A stretch of 64,000 nucleotides of DNA from assembly GCF_026340655.1 (NCBI RefSeq), contig NZ_JAPEOZ010000001.1:6200001-6264000 (forward strand). The letters run 5' to 3'. Numbering within the stretch: position 1 is the stretch's first letter; every line of letters begins with the position of its first letter. Positions 56,306-64,000 of the stretch are shown here, one piece after another. The notes beneath the pieces are model-generated. The model was not told where the DNA came from. It worked only from the letters and a program-made list of their open reading frames with translations, and did no database searches. The DNA comes from Streptomyces sp. NBC_01275 (GTDB taxonomy: Bacteria > Actinomycetota > Actinomycetes > Streptomycetales > Streptomycetaceae). A program made the translations under genes and the position numbers.

Positions 56306-58567
56306 TCAGCTCCGGTTCAGCTCGAACCAGACGACCTTCCCCGTGCTCAGCCGGGTCGCGCCCCAGCGCCGGGCCAGCCGGTTCACCAGGTACAGTCCGC
56401 GCCCGCCCTCGTCGGTGGCCCGGGCCTGCCGCAGCCGAGGCAGCTGCGGCACGTCGTCGCCGACCTCGCAGCGCAGCACGTCCGTGCGCAGCAGCCGCAG
56501 GGTGACCGGCCGGGTGGCGTACCGCACCGCGTTGGTGACGACCTCGCTGACCAGCAGCTCGACCGAGTCGGTCATGTCCTCCAGGCCCCAGCGGGACAGC
56601 GCGCGCCGCGCCAGCCGCCGGGCCCGGCCCGGCGCCGCGTCCTCCGGCTCCAGGAACCAGTACGCCACGTCGCTCGGCGCGATCCCGTCGAAGCGGGCGG
56701 CGAGCAGCGCGATGTCGTCGTCCCGGTCGCCGGGCCCGAGCATGTCGAGCACCTCGTCGCACAGGGCCTCGAGGGGCGGCGGATGGTCGGGGCCGGTCAG
56801 CTGTGCGGTCGCGGCGAGCTTCTCGCGCAGCTGCTCTATCCCGGTCGCCACGTCCCGCAGCCGGGACTCCACCAGGCCGTCGGTGTACAGCAGGAGCGTC
56901 GCCCCGGCGGGCGCGTCCAGCTCCACCGCCTCGAAGTCCACCCCGCCGACCCCGATCGGCGCGCCCGGCGGCACCCGCAGCACCTCGGCCCGGCCGCCCA
57001 GGTGCAGCAGGATGGGCGGGGGATGGCCCGCGTTGGCGATGGTGATGCGGTGCGAGACCGGGTCGTAGACGGCGTACAGACAGGTCGCCATGCGGTCGGT
57101 GCCCAGGCGCTGGGCCTGCTCGTCGAGGTGGTGCAGCACCTCCTGCGGCGGCAGGTCGAGCCCGGCGAGGGTCTGGGCGGTCGTCCGGAGCTGGCCCATG
57201 ATGGCCGCCGAGGTCATGGAGTGCCCCATGACGTCGCCCACCACCAGCGCCACCCGGCTGCCGGGCAGCGGGATGGCGTCGTACCAGTCGCCGCCGACCC
57301 GCGCGGTCTCCGCGGCCGGCAGATAGCGGGACGCCAGCCGTACGCCGGTGCAGCGCGGCAGGGTCTCCGGCAGCATGGTCCGCTGGAGCTCGTCGGCGAT
57401 GTACGCCTCGCGGTCGTACAGCACCGCCTTGTCGATGCCGAGGGCGCTGTGCGTGGCGAGCTGGGCGGCGACCAGGAGGTCGTCGTTCTCGAACGGGATG
57501 CGTTCCGGGCGGCGCAGGAAGACCGCGGCGCCGATCACCCGGCGGCGGCCGCGCAGCGGGGCCAGGATCGCCCGCTGGCCGTCGGGGATGACCAACTGGC
57601 TGTCCTCGCCGAGGAGTTCCGGCAGCGCGGTGTGCGCGGCCGGATTGTCCGCGAACACCGGACGCACCCCGCGCAGCACCTCCGCGAGCGCACCGCCGGG
57701 CCGCACCTCGCACAGCTCCCCGATCGCCGCCGACAGCTCGGTCAGCTCGGCGGGGTCCGGGGGAGGCAGGGCGAGGGCCGCGAAGCCGGTCTCGGTGTCG
57801 CGCTCCTCCGGGATCCGGTCGGTGCGCCGCAGCCGCAGCATGACGCGGTCCGCCACCGGCCGTTCGTCGCCGACCGGCAGCGGGTCGCGCAGATAGACCA
57901 GGATCGCGTCGGAGAAGGTCGGCACGGTGGCCCGGCACAGCCCCATCACGATCTCGTCGAGGTCCAGTCCCCGGGCGATCCGTCGGGTCGCGGCGCCCAC
58001 GAAGCGCAGCCGGTCGCCGTCCCGCCGCATGGGCGTGGGCCGGCCCGGTGTCGTGCCCTGCCCGCCGCCCCGGCGATCCAGCCCGCCGGCACTGCGCTCA
58101 GGGCGCGCTTCGGAGCCCGGCTGGACCGGGATGCCCTCCGGCGCGGGCCGCGGCCGGTGCGTGTCCGGCTCGGCGACGGCCGAGGGCTGGGAGTGCTCGG
58201 GATCCGAATCAGGACCCGCGCCGATGCCTGTACCGGAGCCCGCGCCGAGACCCGTGCCGGAGCCCGAGCCGATGCCCGTGCCGGGACCCGTGCCGGGGCT
58301 CGAACCAGGAGCCGCGCCGAGACCCGAGCCGGAGCCCGATTCCGGACTCGAATCGGCCGGATCTTTTCCCTTGCCGTCCAGACCGTCCAAGCCGTCCAGG
58401 CCGCCTTTGTCGTTCTTGCCGTCCTTGTTCTCCGTGCGGGCCTGGCCCGCCGCGGGAGGAGGTAAGGCCGCCGCGCCCGTCGCCGGGGTACGCAGGAGCG
58501 CCCCGCGGGTGTCCGTGGGGTCGTCGACGCCCTGGGGGCGTTCGTAGGACGTGGGCTGCTCCGTCAC
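56306..58567 (-). CDS. SpoIIE-like PP2C phosphatase with GAF and kinase-type ATPase domains, TTA codon
   Basis: A 753-residue regulatory protein. Residues 1-190 are disordered, with Gly/Ser/Thr repeats (SGTGLGAG-type). A GAF-like domain (about 195-380) precedes a SpoIIE/PP2C phosphatase (about 400-610: RVGGDWYDAIPL, VVGDVMGHS, ANAGHPPP, LLYTDGLVE, DDDIALLAARF). A C-terminal HATPase_c domain (about 625-750) has LLVSEVVTNAVRYA and DEGGRGLYLVN, like an anti-sigma kinase. It probably works in partner-switching on anti-sigma antagonists. The start is GTG at 58567 with no ribosome site. Codon 35 (58463-58465) is TTA, implying bldA dependence if this start is right. Confidence 0.9.
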   Translation of the reverse strand: MTEQPTSYERPQGVDDPTDTRGALLRTPATGAAALPPPAAGQARTENKDGKNDKGGLDGLDGLDGKGKDPADSSPESGSGSGLGAAPGSSPGTGPGTGIGSGSGTGLGAGSGTGIGAGPDSDPEHSQPSAVAEPDTHRPRPAPEGIPVQPGSEARPERSAGGLDRRGGGQGTTPGRPTPMRRDGDRLRFVGAATRRIARGLDLDEIVMGLCRATVPTFSDAILVYLRDPLPVGDERPVADRVMLRLRRTDRIPEERDTETGFAALALPPPDPAELTELSAAIGELCEVRPGGALAEVLRGVRPVFADNPAAHTALPELLGEDSQLVIPDGQRAILAPLRGRRRVIGAAVFLRRPERIPFENDDLLVAAQLATHSALGIDKAVLYDREAYIADELQRTMLPETLPRCTGVRLASRYLPAAETARVGGDWYDAIPLPGSRVALVVGDVMGHSMTSAAIMGQLRTTAQTLAGLDLPPQEVLHHLDEQAQRLGTDRMATCLYAVYDPVSHRITIANAGHPPPILLHLGGRAEVLRVPPGAPIGVGGVDFEAVELDAPAGATLLLYTDGLVESRLRDVATGIEQLREKLAATAQLTGPDHPPPLEALCDEVLDMLGPGDRDDDIALLAARFDGIAPSDVAYWFLEPEDAAPGRARRLARRALSRWGLEDMTDSVELLVSEVVTNAVRYATRPVTLRLLRTDVLRCEVGDDVPQLPRLRQARATDEGGRGLYLVNRLARRWGATRLSTGKVVWFELNRS

Positions 58568-58928
58568 GCGTGTCGAATCCGTCCGTCCGGGGCTGCGTGC
58601 CGCGCACGCAGTTGGTCCCGCAGAAAACCCGATACCCGGAATACCTGTCCCCGGAACGGAATTCCCGCGTGGTCAGAGGCTGTTCCTGTGTCGCCGGAGG
58701 ACCGCTCACGGTCCTCTGGGCCAAAGCCCGGGCCGACGCCTGGGCCGCAGCCCGGGTCGACGCCGAAAGTCCCGGCGGCGCCACCGGCGTTGCCCTCGTA
58801 CCCCTCGCTCACGTCCTGCCGCCCCTCGGTGACGTTCGGTCAGACCCGGTGTCGGCCCCGGGAGTTGCTGTTGCATGCTCTTGCGGAGGACGATCCTACG
58901 TTTGCAGCCCGGGGGCGCATCAAGGGTC
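58568..58928. other. Intergenic region between SpoIIE-like and DUF402 genes
   Basis: About 360 nt on the minus-strand side: promoter of the SpoIIE-like gene plus the 3' end of the DUF402 transcript. One hairpin (58697-58716) is clear. The Gly/Pro-rich frames crossing it have no protein-like features. Confidence 0.4.
58697..58716 (-). terminator. Stem-loop downstream of DUF402
   Basis: GAGGACCG (58697-58704) pairs with CGGTCCTC (58709-58716) around a CTCA loop, about 210 nt past the DUF402 stop. Confidence 0.45.
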
Positions 58929-59621
58929 TCATGTGGACATGTGCGCCGGCATACGGTCCCAGTCCTCCGGAAGCAACGGTACGGCCCAGGACGGATCCGG
59001 GCGCCAGTGCTGCCAGCCGTCGCCGAACGGCGGCCCCCAGGCACGGATCGCCGCCACCGCCGAGCGGCCCGCCTCCCGCACCCGCTCGGCGAGTTCGGCG
59101 TCCATCAGACCGTCCTGCTGGGCCTGCGCGAACTCGTCCTCGTCGCGCCAGCCCCAAGTACGGTCCGGATACACGCAGATGTCCAGGAAGTGGTCCTCGG
59201 AGTCCACCCCGCCGTCCCAACGGGCCAGCGGCTCCTCGAGATTGACATACCAGTTCTTGAACTGCCAGCCCGGATCCCAGAACAGCCACACCGACCAGGG
59301 CTCGCCGGGCCGGGCCAGCTTCAGCACGCCCGTGCCGAACCACCGGTCGAGCTGGACGGTCCGTGGCTTGGTGTACCGGGTCCGCAGCGGCTCCTGGTGC
59401 AGCGGCGTGCCGTCCGCGAGCACGGGCTTCACGCACTGCGTGCCCGGGGCCATCCAGACGGCGAGCAGCTCGGCGTCGTCGCGGACCACGGTGACCGGCC
59501 GGGCGATGTGGAAGCGCGCGCCGCCGTTCTCCCGGTAGCGCCACAGGATCTGATCCCCGGGTCTCCAGAAAGCCGCAGCACCACCCGTTCCCGCGCGTCT
59601 CACCGCTCCACCGTCTGCCAT
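58929..59621 (-). CDS. DUF402 family protein
   Basis: A 230-residue protein of the DUF402 (FomD-like) family: PGDQILWRYRENGG, RWFGTGVLKLARPG, VWLFWDPGWQFKNWYVNLEEP, and the acidic VDSEDHFLDICVYPDRTWGWRDEDEFAQA that binds divalent metal in FomD-type nucleotide hydrolases. It might hydrolyse a nucleotide or related phosphate; the substrate is unknown. The ATG at 59621 lies 6 nt after a TAATAT box and has no Shine-Dalgarno sequence, so the mRNA is probably leaderless. Confidence 0.88.
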   Translation of the reverse strand: MADGGAVRRAGTGGAAAFWRPGDQILWRYRENGGARFHIARPVTVVRDDAELLAVWMAPGTQCVKPVLADGTPLHQEPLRTRYTKPRTVQLDRWFGTGVLKLARPGEPWSVWLFWDPGWQFKNWYVNLEEPLARWDGGVDSEDHFLDICVYPDRTWGWRDEDEFAQAQQDGLMDAELAERVREAGRSAVAAIRAWGPPFGDGWQHWRPDPSWAVPLLPEDWDRMPAHMST

Positions 59622-59633
59622 GCACAGATATTA
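59622..59633 (-). promoter_or_regulatory. Leaderless -10 box of the DUF402 gene
   Basis: TAATAT on the minus strand (59628-59633) ends 6 nt from the ATG. No ribosome-binding site is present. Confidence 0.5.
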
Positions 59634-59694
59634 GGTGCCATGGCCATACGACGCTGCGGCGCGCGTCACGGTTCTCACGCCGGGGCGCGAAACG

Positions 59695-61080
59695 TCACGG
59701 GTGTGTCATCCGAAGGACATCCAGCGCCTCGTCGAGTTGTTCGACCGTCAGATCGCCGCGCTCCACGTACCCGCCCTCGAGGACCGTCTGCCGGATGGTC
59801 TGCCGCTCGGCCAGCGCCTTCTTGGCGACCTTGGCGGCCTCCTCGTACCCGATGTACTTGTTCAGCGGGGTGACCACCGACGGCGACGACTCGGCGTACT
59901 CCCGGGCGCGGTCGCGGTGCGCGACGATCCCGTCGACGGTGCGGTCGGCGAGCAGCCGGGAGACGTTGGCCAGCAGCCGGATCGACTCCAGCACGTTCTT
60001 GGCGATCACCGGCAGCATGACGTTGAGCTCGAAGTTGCCCGCCGCGCCCGCCGTGGCCACCGTCGCGTCGTTCCCCACGACCTGGGCGGCGACCATCAGC
60101 ACGGCCTCCGGGATGACCGGGTTGACCTTGCCGGGCATGATCGATGAGCCGGGCTGGAGGTCGGGCAGGCTGATCTCGGCGAGCCCGGTCCTGGGCCCGG
60201 ACGCCATCCACCGCAGATCGTTGGCGATCTTCGTGAGTCCGACCGCGATGGTCCGCAGCTGCCCGCTGGTCTCGACGATCCCGTCCCGCGCGCCCTGCGC
60301 CTCGAAGTGGTCGCGCGCCTCGGTCAACGGCAGCCCGGTGGCCCGGGCGACCTCCTCGATGACGGCCGCCGAGAAGCCGGGGGGCGTGTTGATGCCGGTG
60401 CCGACGGCGGTGCCGCCCAGCGGCAGCTCGGCGAGCCGGGGGAGGGAGGCGTGCAGCCGCTCCACGCCGTACCGCACCTGGGCGGCGTACCCGCCGAACT
60501 CCTGGCCGAGCGTCACCGGCGTGGCGTCCATGAGATGCGTACGCCCGGACTTCACCACGTCGGCGAACTCCTCGGACTTGCGGGTCAGGGAGGCCGCCAG
60601 GTGCTCCAGGGCGGGGATCAGGTCACGGGTGACGGCGGCGGTGGCCGCGATGTGGATGGACGAGGGGAAGACGTCGTTGGAGGACTGGGAGGCGTTGACA
60701 TGGTCGTTGGGGTGCACGTCCCGGCCCAGGCGCTCGGTGGCGAGGGTGGCGACGACCTCGTTGGCGTTCATGTTGGAGGAGGTCCCGGACCCGGTCTGGA
60801 ACACGTCGACGGGGAAGTGCGCGTCCCACGTCCCGTCGGCGACCTCCTCGGCCGCGCCCTGGATCGCCTCGGCGATCTCCTTGTCGAGCACCCCGAGTTC
60901 GGCGTTCACCTTGGCGGCCGCCCCCTTGATCCGGGCGAGGGCCTCGATGTGGGCGCGCTCCAGGCGCTGGCCCGAGACGGGGAAGTTCTCCACGGCGCGC
61001 TGGGTCTGGGCCCGCCACTTGGCGTCCGCCGGGACGCGGACCTCGCCCATGGAGTCGTGCTCGATGCGGTAGTCGCTCAT
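59695..61080 (-). CDS. fumC: Fumarate hydratase, class II
   Basis: A 461-residue heat-stable, iron-free fumarase that interconverts fumarate and L-malate. Family blocks are clear: [49 protein letters not shown] and the signature [15 protein letters not shown] with the catalytic serine loop. ATG at 61080 gives the normal N-terminus ([14 protein letters not shown]); the frame extends upstream without similarity. It has a weak ribosome site and is divergent from the ECF sigma gene, 146 bp away. A second, class I fumarase is encoded 1.2 kb away. Confidence 0.97.
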   Translation of the reverse strand: MSDYRIEHDSMGEVRVPADAKWRAQTQRAVENFPVSGQRLERAHIEALARIKGAAAKVNAELGVLDKEIAEAIQGAAEEVADGTWDAHFPVDVFQTGSGTSSNMNANEVVATLATERLGRDVHPNDHVNASQSSNDVFPSSIHIAATAAVTRDLIPALEHLAASLTRKSEEFADVVKSGRTHLMDATPVTLGQEFGGYAAQVRYGVERLHASLPRLAELPLGGTAVGTGINTPPGFSAAVIEEVARATGLPLTEARDHFEAQGARDGIVETSGQLRTIAVGLTKIANDLRWMASGPRTGLAEISLPDLQPGSSIMPGKVNPVIPEAVLMVAAQVVGNDATVATAGAAGNFELNVMLPVIAKNVLESIRLLANVSRLLADRTVDGIVAHRDRAREYAESSPSVVTPLNKYIGYEEAAKVAKKALAERQTIRQTVLEGGYVERGDLTVEQLDEALDVLRMTHP

Positions 61081-61226
61081 ACCCGGTACAGCGATCGACG
61101 CGCCGGGGATGTTCCGGGCTTGGTCCGTCCGGGTGCGCCGCCCCTGTGACTCAGGTCTCATCCGTCCCGTGCAGCAGATCGGGGGGCTGCCACGTCGAGG
61201 ACGGGTGACAGGAAGGGAGGGAGAGT

Positions 61227-61748
61227 GTGGAGACGGACTTCGACGGCTTCGTCGCCGCCCGGTCGGCCGCGCTGTTCCGGGGCGCCTTCGTGCTGACGGG
61301 AAACCGCGAGGCGGCACAGGACCTGGTCCAGGAGACCCTGGAGCGGGCGTGCCGCAGATGGCGCACCATCGCGGCGAAGGACGCTCCGGACGCCTACGTC
61401 CGGCGGATCATGGTGAACCTGGCCAACGACCGCTGGCGGAGGTTCCGCCGACTGACCACGACTCACCACACCGAAGGCGGCGAGGCCGTCGCCCCGGGGG
61501 ACGAGTACGGGCAGGTCGACAGCAGGGACCAGTTGGTGCGCGCGTTGCAGCAACTGCCCATGCGGATGCGGACCGTGGTGGTGCTGCGATACTTCGACGA
61601 TCTCTCGGACAGCGAGATAGCGGCCGACCTCGGCATCACGACGAGCACGGTCCGCTCCCAGCTGGCCCGGGGCATCGAGAAGCTCAGAAGTCAGTTCCCC
61701 GCACTCTCCGGCCCTCCACCGCGGCGGCACACGGAAGGAATCCGATGA
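61227..61748 (+). CDS. SigE-family ECF RNA polymerase sigma factor 2
   Basis: A 173-residue sigma factor with region 2 (about 5-70: [25 protein letters not shown]) and region 4 (about 105-160: [44 protein letters not shown], containing the helix-turn-helix). It is related to the sigma factor at 23.6-24.1 kb. GTG at 61227 follows GGAAGGGAGGGAGAG. Its stop overlaps the start of the membrane partner gene (ATGA), the usual sigma/anti-sigma arrangement. Confidence 0.94.
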   Translation: METDFDGFVAARSAALFRGAFVLTGNREAAQDLVQETLERACRRWRTIAAKDAPDAYVRRIMVNLANDRWRRFRRLTTTHHTEGGEAVAPGDEYGQVDSRDQLVRALQQLPMRMRTVVVLRYFDDLSDSEIAADLGITTSTVRSQLARGIEKLRSQFPALSGPPPRRHTEGIR

Positions 61749-62251
61749 CCTCGTACGGCGATGCACGGCCTTCCAGCTGCACACCTTTCGAAGAGGAACT
61801 GATCAACGCCATGAACCGATTCGCGAACTCCGCCGAGAGCCCCGACTTCGACGCGCCGCAGATCCTGCGGCGCACCCGTCGCCGTCGGACCATCGGCATC
61901 GCCGCCGTCGCCGCCGCCCTCATCGCGGCGGGCGGCGGGACGGCCCTGGCCACCTCGGTCGCGAGCAACAGCAGCTCGACCCCGGCGGCGACCGGCACGG
62001 CCACCACGAACGACGACGCCACCACCCTGCTCTACCTCTTCAGCGACGGTACGACCACGCGGCTCCCCCTCGCGGGCCTCAGCCTGGACATGGCCAAGCC
62101 GCTGCTCGAAAAGACGCAGACGAAACTCGGCACCGTCACCAAGAAGGCCGTCAAGGGCTGCAAGCCGACCTCGGTGCTCGAGGTGACTCCGCACGCCCCG
62201 AAGACCATCAAGCCGGGCGACACGGTCAACTTCACCATCTGCGCCGGCTGA
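61745..62251 (+). CDS. Membrane partner of the ECF sigma factor with PASTA-like domain
   Basis: A 168-residue protein. Its cytoplasmic N-terminus (1-48) contains a helix FEEELINAMNRFANS and ends with RRTRRRRT. One membrane helix follows (about 49-68), then a Ser/Thr linker and a C-terminal domain (about 105-168). That domain has the PASTA pattern: LAGLSLDMAKPLLEKTQTKLG, a VKGCKPTSVLEVTP turn and GDTVNFTICAG. PASTA domains bind cell-wall fragments or beta-lactams, so this looks like a wall-sensing anti-sigma protein. It has no zinc motif. It is coupled to the sigma gene by an ATGA overlap. Confidence 0.75.
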   Translation: MTSYGDARPSSCTPFEEELINAMNRFANSAESPDFDAPQILRRTRRRRTIGIAAVAAALIAAGGGTALATSVASNSSSTPAATGTATTNDDATTLLYLFSDGTTTRLPLAGLSLDMAKPLLEKTQTKLGTVTKKAVKGCKPTSVLEVTPHAPKTIKPGDTVNFTICAG

Positions 62252-62271
62252 CCGGGCCCTGACCTGACAAC

Positions 62272-62306
62272 GACGCCCGCCCCTGCACCAATCAGGGGCG
62301 GGCGTC
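62272..62306. terminator. Bidirectional terminator before class I fumarase
   Basis: A perfect 14-bp stem (62272-62285 with 62293-62306) with a 7-nt loop in the 74-nt gap between convergent genes. Confidence 0.85.
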
Positions 62307-62325
62307 CGTCACAGGATCACATCCG

Positions 62326-63993
<1,668 letters not shown>

Positions 63994-64000
63994 GTCGCCC

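Noticed and set aside
53586..57938. Minus-strand open frame of about 1450 codons
   Set aside because: It is antisense to the penicillin-binding protein gene and out of frame with the SpoIIE-like gene. It is Gly/Ala/Arg/Val-rich and without domains, a usual artefact of very high GC3.

Overview
The window is chromosomal DNA from a high-GC actinomycete, almost certainly Streptomyces. Third codon positions are nearly all G or C, many genes start with GTG, several promoters look leaderless, and intergenic hairpins often lack a U-tract. Typical Streptomyces families are present: an IclR-controlled cluster, SigE-type ECF sigma factors, a PadR/ABC pair, SpoIIE-like phosphatase, DUF4388/roadblock module, and secreted chitinase, M14 peptidase and trypsin-like protease. 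TTA (bldA-dependent) codons are very rare; I found two genes with one. There are no rRNA or tRNA genes, insertion sequences, prophage genes or CRISPR arrays.

Layout. 1-4.2 kb: the 5' part of a DHA2 drug exporter, a TrhA/hemolysin III protein and pckA. 4.2-10.1 kb: dTDP-L-rhamnose genes in the order rmlA-rmlC-[secreted collagen-like protein]-rmlB-rmlD, with a convergent glycosyltransferase-methyltransferase fusion. 10.4-13.4 kb: a small unknown protein, an alanine-type aminotransferase and a secreted protease. 13.4-18.8 kb: a divergent cluster with D-aminoacylase, a PLP amino-acid deaminase, PfkB sugar kinase, IclR regulator and RidA, around a palindromic operator. 19-24.8 kb: two PH-like small proteins, a secreted M14 carboxypeptidase, an isochorismatase-fold protein and an ECF sigma factor with a membrane-anchored partner. 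24.9-26.6 kb: a secreted GH18 chitinase under a DasR-type site.

26.9-38.5 kb is a Tad/Flp pilus locus: an unknown zinc-ribbon protein, CpaB, CpaE/TadZ, two TadE-like pseudopilins, the CpaF ATPase, TadB, TadC, an embedded NarL-type two-component system, the Flp pilin, a TadG-like protein, a lipoprotein and a secreted OmpA-domain protein. A DUF192 gene faces it. 39-45 kb: a methyltransferase, a probable small RNA with a strong terminator (6C-like), a cis-prenyltransferase, PIN-PhoH (PhoH2) and two tandem secreted lytic transglycosylases, one with a TTA codon. 45-48.5 kb: an AI-2E-type membrane protein and a DUF4388/roadblock trio. 48.5-53.5 kb: PadR-ABC transporter and an SPFH-RHH operon. 53.7-58.6 kb: a class A PBP facing a SpoIIE-like phosphatase. 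58.9-64 kb: DUF402, class II fumarase, an ECF sigma factor with a PASTA-like membrane partner, and class I fumarase.

The most interesting system is the rml/collagen/glycosyltransferase block. A collagen-repeat exported protein lies inside an rmlACBD set beside a GT2-methyltransferase fusion. This recalls the Bacillus exosporium BclA locus, where rhamnose genes sit next to the collagen-like glycoprotein they help decorate. It suggests a glycosylated collagen-like surface filament in Streptomyces. All functions here are inferred from sequence reading; no database search was run.
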